Shown: positions 36,101 to 47,900 of the stretch, piece after piece
Position numbering within the stretch: position 1 is the first letter of the stretch
How the letters are laid out: the number at the start of each line of letters is the position of its first letter
Assembly: GCA_019722365.1 (NCBI GenBank)
Contig: JADFUC010002358.1
Location: forward strand, 992,001 to 1,056,000
Source of the DNA: Lithospermum erythrorhizon
Taxonomy: Eukaryota; Streptophyta; Magnoliopsida; Boraginales; Boraginaceae
Direction: 5' to 3'
Length of the DNA: 64,000 bases
Notes under the pieces: model-generated
What the model was told of the DNA's origin: nothing
Databases searched by the model: none
Seen by the model: only the letters and a program-made list of their open reading frames with translations
Made by a program: the position numbers and the translations under genes

Positions 36101-37618
36101 TTTTTCTATTTGCACTTAATTTAATAAATGTATGATGAGCTAACTAGTGCAATCATTATTTCTTACTCGTCTTGGTTTCTTGAATTATTTTTGTCAGTAT
36201 AATGTGAAATGTACATTATTTTACTTGTCATCGGGCATAGGTTTTTGAAAAAAGTTGTACTGAAAAGAAAGTTTCAACCAAAGAAATCTTAGACTTGAAA
36301 CTTTTACTGTTTAACCACACTTATTAGCTGCTACAGGAAAGGTAAACAAACATTCTCTAATATGGTTTTTCCGTTTTTGTTGGAGTACAGGTTCTTGGCA
36401 TGTTGATATTGTTAAAATTCCTGGGATCATGAACTACCATTATTTTTTCTTCTTTAATCTCCTTCTCTCCTTGTTCTTAAATGCATACAGAAAATATGGG
36501 ACATGGCATTTGGGATCTTATTTATACTTTGGAGTGGAAGTACTCTTGATATATCTATTACTCCGTAATAAATATGGTTGTTTGTGAATGAGTATGATTG
36601 GTTGTCATCTACACATTATTCCATGTTGACAAGCATCCTATGCTTTGGAAAGCTTTGTAGGGTATTTTGCACAATGTGTCTTTAAAGGCCTGTTACGACG
36701 TTTACTTTTCTTTTAACAGAAGACAAGTATTCTGGATTTCAAAGCAAATATTACAACTCATGATGGAGGATGCTATTGATGACTGGTTGCTACGGCAGAT
36801 TCACTTTCTTAGGAGAGAAGATGTAGTTGTTTACATAATACAGTGGATCCAAGATGTAAGTTTTGGTTAATGATGTCATTTCTATCGTTTTTTTCCATGT
36901 ACCATGAATCATTCTTTTTATCAAACTGATGTCAACCTTGTAGAGATTATTGGAAAGATTTCACCTTTTATATTTACTAAGATTGATGTATTTGTAAGAT
37001 TCTATGGCCTGGTGGGATATTTTTCAAGAGACTGGCGATGGCAAAAGATTCTCAATCAAAAAAGGCATCCGGGCCAACCCAAAGGCAGGCAGGACGCAGG
37101 GATGTTAATCCTGGATCTTTTGAGGAACAGCTCGAGGCAGCTCGCAGAGCTAGTGATGTAAAAAAGATGATATTCAGTAAGAATAATCCTCCCTTTCTTC
37201 TAATTAATCTACAGAATGGTATTTTCTGTTTTGTTATTTTTGAATTGAAGTTTGAAACTGGTCTCATACTCCACTGCCTTTCTCATTGTCAGATGGTGCC
37301 CCCACAACTCTAGTGAGCTTGATTGGGCATAAGCAATATCGCCGCTGCGCTAAAGATATTTACTACTTTCTTCAGGTATGGCAACCTCGTTAATGGTAAC
37401 CGGAAAGTGACTCAACTCGCATTATTGTTTAACTATATCTCATTCTTTCCCCAATTGGCCATGCAATTACCACCCAACATCTTTGTTTCATACAGTCCCC
37501 GACTTGCTTGAAGCAGCTTGCTTACGGAATTCTTGAACTAGTACTCTTATCCTTGTTCCCTGAGTTGCGGGAACTTATCAAAGATATTCATGAGAAGTCG
37601 CTAGTTCAACCTATATAA
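30113..37618 (+). CDS. PXA-PX-nexin-C sorting nexin (SNX13/14/25-like)
   Basis: Large membrane-anchored sorting nexin of the plant family that includes Arabidopsis At1g15240-type proteins, related to animal SNX13/14/25 but without an RGS domain. Fifteen exons: 30113-30212, 31222-31624, 31781-31958, 32056-32195, 33597-34359, 34562-34662, 34793-34937, 35023-35091, 35190-35235, 35447-35898, 35995-36074, 36720-36855, 36999-37176, 37293-37375, 37496-37618, giving 998 residues in frame. Two hydrophobic segments at about 19-34 and 40-58 anchor it. The PXA domain runs from about 100 to 290. The PX domain is about 529-640, with the RRYRNFERLHRQL phosphoinositide-binding stretch and LPPKRIF. Nexin-C covers about 800-998, with QWIQD, GSFEEQLEAARRASD and LIGHKQYRRCAKDIYYF. 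It probably acts at endosome or ER membranes; that is inferred from the family. Confidence 0.96.
30632..30795. repeat. 81-bp tandem duplication in sorting nexin intron 1
   Basis: GTATAATGTGG at 30651 and again at 30732 marks two copies that differ by scattered substitutions. The period is a multiple of three, so a 70-codon frame (30583-30795) runs through both copies and shows a 27-residue peptide repeat (LIILYNV..HRSA.SSG). It lies inside an intron and has no other coding support. Confidence 0.75.
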
Positions 37619-38948
37619 CGAATGAGTTTTCTAGCTGGGTAGCAACGATGGCCGATTAGTGTATATTTTTTTTGTTAGGAGCAGAGATATAGCAATTTCT
37701 TTACTAGCATTTGACATTGGTTCAACTATGGTATTCTTTAATTTTTCCCAGGATGCAAAGTTGCAAACACATCAACTTGTGGATCTGCTCATAGTGTAAC
37801 TGTACAGAAGTACATTTGAAATGAGTATAGCCATATTTTTGTGCTTGTTTCTCTAGGAAATGAAGCACATGTTGCAATTAGGTGCATATGTCTCAGTTGA
37901 AGTTTAGTAATCTAATATTCACCGTCTTTTCTATCTTATGTTAGCAATGCTACTTTGTTGGGCGCAGTGTCACGGACGGCGTCCTGATACACGGTTCCGA
38001 CTATTCAAGAAGTTGTCCCGGTCTGACGATTTTTGGCAATGAATGGTGTCCTATCTATGTCTGGACTCGACCTCCAAAGTAGCTAATGAACGAACTCGAT
38101 CTTGGCTTGAGTTCATAATAAGATGAAACAAGAAAAATTTACGCTGACACAACAGTTCCTTGAAGGAGTAGTTTTATCAAGAGTCAAGACTTAAATCAAT
38201 TACAACAATTCTCAATCTACAACAGGAAATATATCTAGAAAATTGTAGTCCTAAATCTGAATATAAGTAACATAAATAATAATCAGCAACTAATTAATAG
38301 CTCCATTGGAACCTCAAGGCTCGAGCGATGGAGATAGATCAATACTGATCTAATACGGCATTGCTCGATCATATGTCGGATTGTTAAAAGGAGACAAGTT
38401 TTCAGATCAAGTAGCCAACATTATCGAGTTACCTCGTCCTAAGAGTCCTACTCTGGGTGGCAATTTCTCCTAACCTAGATTAATTTTAAGTATTTCACAT
38501 CAACCAAATTCGCTCCCATCCAAGTGCTACAGTATTACCTTGTTTCCTACAATATCAATATCAAGATGTGTCAGGTTCCATTCCTACAGAAGAGTATATT
38601 ATACATAATTTATTAATTTTGTGCATCCACTATGTGGGACTTTCAGGCGCTAATCAACAATCTTTCAACACCCATTTCGTAGGAGTAGTTTGTAACTTCT
38701 ATCGTTAGAGAAAAAAAAAATATATAATCACAAAAATAATAATAAAAACTTACGAAATTTTGAAATCAATGTGAAAAGAATTTTCACCAGAACTTGAACT
38801 ATATCAAATTATAATGCACCCACCCCACTGCAAGCGCCCTTTTGAGTGTCTTCACAACTCAAATTTGTTGACAAACATACCCGGAAATTAGTCAAAATTA
38901 TTACTCGACTGAGAGTCAACGCAACATGCCGAATTCTCATAATAGGAG
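37619..38948. other. Sorting nexin 3' region, TE-like block and SMG1 promoter
   Basis: 37619-37960 is probably 3' UTR. From about 37970 the base composition becomes richer in GC (TGTCACGGACGGCGTCC...), which may be a transposon remnant, but I find no terminal repeats or coding region. The last 130 bp or so before 38949 should hold the SMG1 leader. Confidence 0.45.
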
Positions 38949-38952
38949 ATGA
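38926..38952 (+). promoter_or_regulatory. Putative uORF overlapping the SMG1 start codon
   Basis: An eight-codon frame, ATG at 38926 (MPNSHNRR), ends in TGA at 38950-38952. That stop overlaps the SMG1 ATG (38949-38951) in the arrangement ATGA. A second in-frame SMG1 ATG follows at once (38952-38954). It would matter only if transcription starts upstream of 38926. Confidence 0.5.
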
Positions 38953-41900
38953 TGCAAGGCCTCCACCACCAGCAGCAACAGCTAGCCTCGCTTCTCGCGG
39001 CGGCTCTGCCTAAAAAAGACGAAAATACCCCTTCAAGACCACCACCACCACCACCACCAACCGCCACTTCAGCTCCTCCTCCGTCTGCGGCGGATGATGA
39101 CGTGTCTCGTGCGGCGGCGTTGAGCTCACTCAATCGGGCCATATGTTATCCTCCTAATTCGGTTCTCATAACTCACTCTGCTGCTTTCATCTCACAGAAT
39201 CTCTCTCAGCTTCTCTCCGACAAGTAATATATTCAACTTTATTACTCCGTATTTATTTATTTATCAAAGCAAAGCAATTCACTAGGTAGAACATATTATG
39301 TAAATGTGTTATTATTAAATTGTAGTTCTATAAGTTTATTGTTTATGTTTGTGAATATTATAGTTTAGTTATTATTTATTTATATATTTATCAAAGTAAA
39401 GTAATGGACTAAGTAGAATATATTATGTAAATGTGTTATTAGTAAAATGTAGTTCTAGAAGTTAATTGTGTATGTTTGTGAATATTGTAGTTTATTTATT
39501 TGTGAAATTTAAAGCAATTGGCTAAATACAGCATATTATATAAATGTATTGTTAGTAAATTGTAGTTCTAGAAGTTAATTGTTTATGTTTGTGAATATTG
39601 TAGATTATTTGTCGAAGTAAAGCAACTGACTAAATAGAAGATATTATATAAATGTATTGATAGTAAACTGTAGTTTTATAAGTTAATTGTGTATGTTTGC
39701 AAATATTGCTGTTCTTTAAGTTAATTGCTTGTGAGTGTGTTGGAAAACATTATCTGATTTTTTGCAGTTTATGTTAAATTAAGAGTTGCTTTTTTCATAT
39801 AATTATGATTCGAAAGAGGATATGATCATATTATGGATTTCCAGACTGTATATATGGACTTATGGAGAGCTACATATTACTCCCTCCATTTCGAAAAGAT
39901 TGTCTAGTTTTGAATTTTGATGGTTGACTTTTTAAATTTTGAACTCAAATTTGTAAATGTTGTATAATATTGGTGAAAAATATATCAAAAGATAGTTTTT
40001 TGACATATGACTTCGGTATTTTACAATATTGAATTAATGGAAATATAATTGTATTAGCTTTTTCTTATAGAACTTGTGTCATGACTGTTTCTGGCAGGTT
40101 GTTTGTATGTAAATGTACTATTTTTAGAAATGATTATTGAAAGTTTCTAGATGGATTGTTCATATATTTGTTCTTTAAAATTTTGCCTTAGATCCTATAC
40201 CGTCCGTCAAGCAGCAGCTACAGCATATGGGGCTCTGTGTTCTGTGTTGTGTTCAATCTCTATTGCATCAAATGGGAGGCAAAACCATGGTTTACTGGTA
40301 AATTTGGTTGATCAGTTCATTTCTTGGGCATTACCAGCACTTAATAACATTGGCGAAGGGGCATCAGAGCTGGCTTTGGAAGGTCTTCGAGAGTTTCTCA
40401 ATGTTGGAGAAGTTGGTGCAGTTGAGAGATATGCACTTCCAATTGTTAAAGCATGCCAAGAGCTACTTGAAGATGAGAGAACTTCTCTGAATTTATTGCA
40501 TAGGCTTCTTTCTGTGTTGTCACTGATTTCAGTCAAGTTCTTTAGATGCTTTCAGGCCCAGTTCGTTGACATTGTTGACCTGCTCCTTGGGTGGGCAATG
40601 GCACCTGATCTTGAAGAATCTGACAGGCGTGTTATAATGGATAGTTTTTTGCAATTTCAGAAACATTGGGTGAATAATTTGCAGTTCTCCCTGGGGTTAT
40701 TGTCGAAGTTTTTAGGGGATATGGATGTACTACTTCAGGATGGAAGTCCTGGAACACCCCATCAGTTCGAGAGATTGCTTGCATTACTTTCTTGTTTTTG
40801 TACTGTCTTGCAGGCTGTTGCATCTGGTTTACTGGAAATTAATTTACTTGAACAAATAACCGAGCCTCTTCGCAATATGATTCCTATCTTGTTGGGATGT
40901 TTGTCTCTGCTAGGAAGGAAATATAGGTGGTCCAAATGGGTTGATGATTCCTGGAGGTGTTTGACTTTATTAGCAGAGATCCTAAGTTATAACTTTTCAC
41001 CATTTTATCCTGTAGCACTTGAAATATTGTTTCAGAGCTTGGATTTGGAAAGTCAAGGTCAGCTTACCTCCTTTCAGGTTCACGGGGTGCTTAAAACTAA
41101 TCTTCACTTGCTGTCTCTTCAAAAACATGGCCTTCTACCATCATATGTGGATAAGGTATTACAGATTGATGCACCTTTATCTCAGATGCGCCTGCATCCA
41201 AATCACTTAGTGACAGGAAGTTCTGCTGCCACTTATGTGTTCTTGCTTCAGCATGGAAATAATGAGGTGGTTGAGAAGACAATGATGTTCTTGATTGAAG
41301 AGCTAGAGTTGCTGAAGAATACACTTGACAAAACTTCTGATGTAAGAAATGAAGTCACTGACTGTCTTCCATTAAAATGTGTTTCGGGTGTCTTAGCTAA
41401 ATGCTATTCAAAAGACGAGCTGATTGAGTTAATAAAATTTGATTTGAAAGTTCTATTGATTTGCGTCTCTTTGGATAAGGATAGTACCCTGATTGCTCCA
41501 ACTGAAGTTGACTCGTATATTAATAGGTCAGGCCAGTTGGTGTCTCTTGTTTCTGAAAAATTGAATCCTTTCGAGTTACCGATCCAGAGCCATATAGAGT
41601 TGCAGCTTGCTGTTTTTACCACATTGAAGAGACTAATGGAAGTTGAGTTTTTATGCAAGTGTTCAAGAATCAATAAAGGTAGAGGAGATAGTTATGTGGA
41701 CACAGAAACCAACAAACTGAGTTGGGAGAAGACTTTTAGTCCAGCTCAGGAAACATATTTTGAAAATCTGAAGAAGTATGCTGCACTTCTTGTCAGTGCA
41801 CTTCAAAATTCCTCCCCTTTGGCAGTGAAAACTGTAGCCCTCCACTGGATATGTCAATCATGTGAAAATGTCATTAATGTTGACCGGAATTTGGGGGAAT

Positions 41901-44900
41901 ATCATTTCTGTCGGGCATCATCCAGTTACATGGATGTTATTTCTAACTTGTTGTTGTCGGTCCTGTATGCTGCTTTTGACACTGAACCAAAAGTCCGATT
42001 CCTTGTTCCATCCGCGCTAGTGATGCTTCTGAAAGCAAAAGTCCTCCATCCTTCACATTTTCCCTTCATTGCAGAAGTTAGCCTTGAAAAACTAGGAGAT
42101 CCAGAGAAGGATATTAAGAGTGCATTCATGAAATTGGTTCTGATTGCCTTGCCAGCGACAGTTTATGTCCATGGTCTTCAGGATTTGGGGGTTATGACGG
42201 TGTCAGTGCCTGATGCTCATGGTTTTAGCAAGAGTCCTCAATTGCACTGGAAGCAGCTCTTTGCGCTTAGGGCATTGCCTCGACAGCTTCAGTCACAACA
42301 ACTTGTTACAGTACTGAGTTATTTGTCCCAGAGGTGGAAAGTACCTCTTTCTTCATGGATTTTGCGGCTTATTCAAACCTGCAAGAGGTTAAAAGACCCT
42401 GCTTTAATGCAGCTGGATGACGCAAAAGATGTTGGTCCAAATGGTATCCTGTGGGATATCAATGAAGGGGAAGATATTCTTGAAAAAATATGTTCAGTCA
42501 ATTTGCTTTCTGGAGCATGGTGGGCTGTTCATGAAGCTGCTAGATATTGTATAACTACACGCCTACGGACCAACCTTGGCGGGCCAACTCAAACTTTTGC
42601 TGCTCTGGAGCGCATGCTTCTCGATATACCGCATGTGCTACATCTTGATACAGAGCACAATGATGGTAATGTGAACATCACTGGATCTTCTTATGCTCAC
42701 TTGTTACCAATGAGACTATTGCTAGATTTTGTTGAGGCATTGAAGAAAAATGTATACAATGCATATGAGGGATCAATTGTATTGCCAAGCACACCTCGCC
42801 CGAGCTCCATGTTTTTTCGTGCAAACAAGAAAGTTTGTGAGGAATGGTTTTCTCGGATATGTGAGCCAATGATGAATGCTGGATTGGCACTTCAATGTCA
42901 TCATGTGACGATACATTATTGTAGCTTACGCCTTAACGATATTAGCAATCATGTATCCTTAACTTTGAAGGACTTGCCAAGGACCCACGGTACTGAAGGG
43001 TTCAACAGTTTGAACAGCAGATATGCTAAAGACGTAATGAGGCTTTTGCAGCACATGGCATTGGCTTTATGCAAAAATAATGAACATGAGGCATTAAAGG
43101 GCTTACAAAGATGGGCATCCAGGACATTTTCTGCCTTGTTGCAAGATGGTAGCCGGACTACAACTGATGACGGAATTTTAGGGCATTTTTCATGGATTAC
43201 TGGGCTTGTGTATCAGGCGAAAGGTCAGCATGAGAAGGCTGCTGCTCACTTCATTCATCTGCTGCAAACTGAAGAATCACTCTCTTTAATGAGTTCTGAA
43301 GACGTGCAATTTGTTATCACACGCATAATTGAGAATTTTGTATCCGTCTCTGACTGGAACTCTTTGGATTCCTGGTTGTCCGAGCTTCAAAATTTACGTG
43401 CAAAACATGCTGGTAAAACTTTTTCTGGTGCTTTAACGACTGCCGGAAATGAAGTAAATTCTATTCAAGCCCTTGCTCGCTTTGATGAAGGTGACTTTTC
43501 AGCATCATGGGCATGTCTTGACCTGACACATAAAAGCAGCAGCGAACTCACGCTTGATCCTAAGTTGGCTCTGCAAAGGAGTGAACAAATGCTTTTGCAG
43601 GCAATGCTTCTTAAAAGTGACGGGAAAGTTGATGAAGCATCTCACCAGTTACACCGAGGGAAGTTCATGCTTGATGAGATACTATCTGTTTTGCCCCTTG
43701 ATGGGGTTGTAGAAGCAGCACCTTACATAAATCAACTGCATTGCATCTCAGCATTTGAAGAAAGTAGTAGGCTGTCAGGGAGACCCGACCAACATTTTGA
43801 ATTATTATTAGGTTCATATGTCCAATCTTTGGGATCCCCAATTAACAAAACGTATCAAGACTGCAACATGTGGCTGAAAGTTTCTCGGGTATTTCAAACA
43901 ACACTCCCATTGTCTCCCATGTCACTTAAGCTCTGTAATAATATTTTAATATTAGCTCGCAAGCAAAGAAACCTATTATTAGCCAGCCGTCTGACCAGAT
44001 ATCTCAGAGATCATGGGCCGAGTTGCTCTGATGAAAATGTACGTGATTTTATCATCAACAGTTTGCAATATGAGGACATCCTTATGATGCATACTGAAAA
44101 TAAACATGAAGATGCATTGATGAAAATGTGGTCAATTGTTCGGCCTTGTATGGTTTCTCCTTCATCCATTGATTCTGATTCCTCTAATAATTCAATGAAG
44201 GCAAAGGCATGCTTAAAACTCTCAAAATGGTTGAGGAGGGATAATTTAGATGTGAAAATGAAGAACATCGTTCTCAAGATGCAATCAGAGTTTGAGATGA
44301 CTGAGACTTCTTCTAGTGTTGAGTTTCCAAGCTATGGTGGGGGTACATTGAAATCCAAAAGGAGCGTGGATCTAATTGTGGAGGAACTTGTAGGAAGTAC
44401 TTTGAAGTTGTCAACTCACCTTTGCCCCATCATGGGGAAGTCCTGGATCATATATGGTTCCTGGTGTTATGATCAATCCAAGTTATGTATATCTTCGTCG
44501 CCTGAGGCTGCTTTATCTTCCTGCTCCTTTTCGTCTCTTCTTGCTTCTGAAATTTATCCAGAAAGGTTTAGCTTGACCATTGAAGAGAAATTAGAAGCCA
44601 GTAACATTCTTTCTCAATTTTCTCACCATAGCTCTTCTGGAGAAGGGTTAAATGAGGAAGTAGGAGTTGCCGATAATTTATCTCAAACTTTCGAGGATAA
44701 AAATCACGATGAAGCTTTGTTACAACAAGTTATAAGCATTATTGAGGGTGTTTCTCTTGGCCCTGGATCCGAAGATTCAAATGGTGAACCTCTCTCCTCT
44801 AGAGTAAGATCTGAGCTGGAAAAGTTCTTAATATCTCAAAATATCGGCCTAGATGAGGCTGCATTACTTCCCATAGTTGGTGACTTGGTTAATATCTGGT

Positions 44901-47900
44901 GGGCCTTAAGAAGGAGGATGACTTCTCTTTTTGGTCATGCAGCTCAAGCTTTCATTAAATACTTGAGTTGTTCATCTTCTAAATATTATGATGGTAAAAA
45001 AACTTGTTGGGATAGCGAGTCAAAACATGAGCCTTTAAATTACACCTTGAGGGCCACACTTTACATCTTGCAAATTCTTCTCAACTATGGTGTCGAGTTG
45101 CAAGAGACACTTGAACCTGCACTATCAGCGGTGCCTTTGTTACCATGGCAGGTATAACTTTGTTGTTTTACATTTTGTGATAGTGTTATTTCAATTTTCT
45201 GAATGAAATTTCCTTTGCTGAAGGAAGTAACACCACAATTGTTTTCACGATTAAGTTCTCATCCGGAAAAGGTGGTGAGGAAACAATTGGGAAATCTTTT
45301 GGTCATGCTTGCAAAGGAATCTCCTTGGTCCATCGTATATCCAGCTCTTGTTGATGCAACAGCTTATCCACAGGAACCTTCAGAGGAGCTTCAACTCGTT
45401 CTTGCTTATCTGGTAAATTTTATTTCTTCTCTGTTTGCAACCTGTCTCAGTATTGTCTTTGACAGTTATGTAACTTGTTGGTCACAGTCCTTTGGCCTTT
45501 CTGTTTGCAGTCTTATGGCCAAATAGTGACTTTCATGATATATTCATTGACTTTCTGATTGTGAAAACACCATTTATGAACCATTTGAACTAGTTTTATG
45601 ACTAATTATAATGCATATTCATTTAACGAGAGTATGATAAATATAAAATAAGCTGCTTTCTACGGGGCATGAAACACTCTTCTATCTATAAATGAGTTGG
45701 AGGTATGGAAAATTGAAAAGATGGCTAACTGGAGGCAGATTGAAGAGTATATAGCTTCTTTCGTTCGGTGAATTAGTTTGTTTAAGTATAATAAATCAAG
45801 TAGAGAGTGAGATTGTTTAGATACTCATTTCTTAAAAGAAAGCAATTAAGGCTCCTTTGAGTATATATAGCGATAAACTGGTGAAGTTAACATTTTGTTT
45901 CTCTTTCTTTTTACCTGCAAGTTCTATCATTCATATACATCCTTTATTATTCTTCTAACTAATAATATCTGATGTTAATACTCATGATTTATTACAAATT
46001 TGTCTGTCTGGGTATTGTGGCACTTGCAGAATAAGCTTCATTCAAATTTAGTTAAAGATGTCCAGCTGATGATAAAAGAGCTTACAAATGTAACTGTTCT
46101 CTGGGAGGAGTTATGGCTGAGTACCCTTCAAGACCTTCATGGAGGTGGGTGTGTTTGCTTAGTAAAATTACCAATCTTTCTCTTTGACAACTATAGATTC
46201 ATACATATAAAAGCAACGAGTTCAGTATAAGCATTCTATTGAATTACGGTTCTTAAATTTAACAGGCTTGATATTTAATATAGTTCATCCATTACTGTGC
46301 TCATTTTAATAGATGTTTTGCGGAGGATAAATTTGTTAAAAGACGAGGCTGCACGAGTAGCGGAGAATGTCACACTTAGCCATGGGGAAAAAAACAAGAT
46401 AAATGCTGCTAAATACTCGGCTATGATGGCTCCAGTTGTAGTTGTCTTGGAGCGTCGCTTAGCTTCTACCTCGAGGAAGCCTGAAACTCCTCATGAGAAG
46501 TGGTTTCTTGAGGAGTTTGGAAAACAAATTAGTTCAGCCATATTAAACTTTAAAACCCCACCTACATCTGCTGCAACAATTGGGGATGTGTGGCGACCAT
46601 TTGATATCATTGCTGTATCCTTGGCATCTCATCAGAGAAAATCATCTGTATCATTAAGTGAAGTTGCTCCGCAGTTGGCGATGTTGACGTCAACTGATGC
46701 TCCAATGCCTGGTCATGAGAAGCATGTGAGACTAACAGAATCAGCAAGTGGATCGGTAACTGCAGAGGGAATTGTCTCAATCTCTTCTATTTATGAACAG
46801 GTAACTATCTTGTCAACCAAAACCAAACCCAAGAAGATAATTATGTTGGGCTCTGATGGCCGCACGTATACCTATCTATTGAAAGGGCGAGAAGACTTGC
46901 GTCTTGATGCCAGAATTATGCAGATGCTGCAAGCTGTAAATGGTTTTCTTAATTCATCATCTGCCACTAGATGTCAGTCTCTAGGTATCCGTTATTATTC
47001 CGTGACTCCTATTGGTGGCCAAGCTGGTCTCATACAGTGGGTTGACAATGTAACAAGCATCTACACCGTTTTCAAGTCATGGCAGACTAGAGTTCAGCTG
47101 GCACAACTTTCAACTCAAGGTGCTGGGAATGCAAAGAGTATGGTCCCACCCCCTGTTCCTCGTCCAGTTGACATGTTTTATGGTAAAATTATACCTGCTC
47201 TGAAAGAGAAAGGGATTCGGAGAGTAATATCAAGAAGGGACTGGCCTCAAGATGTCAAACGGAAAGTACTTTTAGATCTTATGAACGAGGCACCTAAGGA
47301 ACTTCTTCGTCAAGAGCTTTGGTGTGCTAGTGAAGGATTTAAGGCCTTCAGCTCAAAATCGAAAAGGTCGGTCATGCTGACTTGTGATTTGTCTTCCAAT
47401 TATTGCAACATGCTGTCTATATTAGATATCATAGACTAATCTAGGACCACCACATTTCCATCCATAGTTATCTACAAAATTCTGTAAAATTTTGTGTTTC
47501 GTGTATTCTAAAAAATTTAGCCTTTAAGATTTTTTTTTTAACTAATTTTAATTGGTGTAGGTATTCTGGTTCTGTAGCAGCCATGAGCATAGTTGGCCAT
47601 GTTTTGGGTCTGGGGGACAGGCATCTGGATAATATTCTTATAGATTTCCGTACCGGGGATATCCTACATATTGACTACAATGTGTGCTTTGATAAAGGAA
47701 AAAGATTAAAGGTTCCTGAAATTGTGCCCTTCCGTCTTACTCAGACACTTGAAGCAGCTTTAGGGTTAACTGGAATTGAGGGGAATTTTAGAGCATATTG
47801 TGAAGCAGTCCTTGGCGTTGTGAAGAAGAACAAGGATATAATATTGATGTTGTTGGGAGCTTTTGTCTGGGATCCACTTGTGGAATGGACTCGTGGTGAC

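Noticed and set aside
37968..38640. Possible LTR starting TGTCACGGAC
   Set aside because: No matching CA end, target duplication or coding remnant could be found, so it is only mentioned as TE-like.
38888..39142. Minus-strand Gly/Ala-rich frame
   Set aside because: It is the reverse of the Pro/Ala-rich SMG1 exon 1; the composition explains it.
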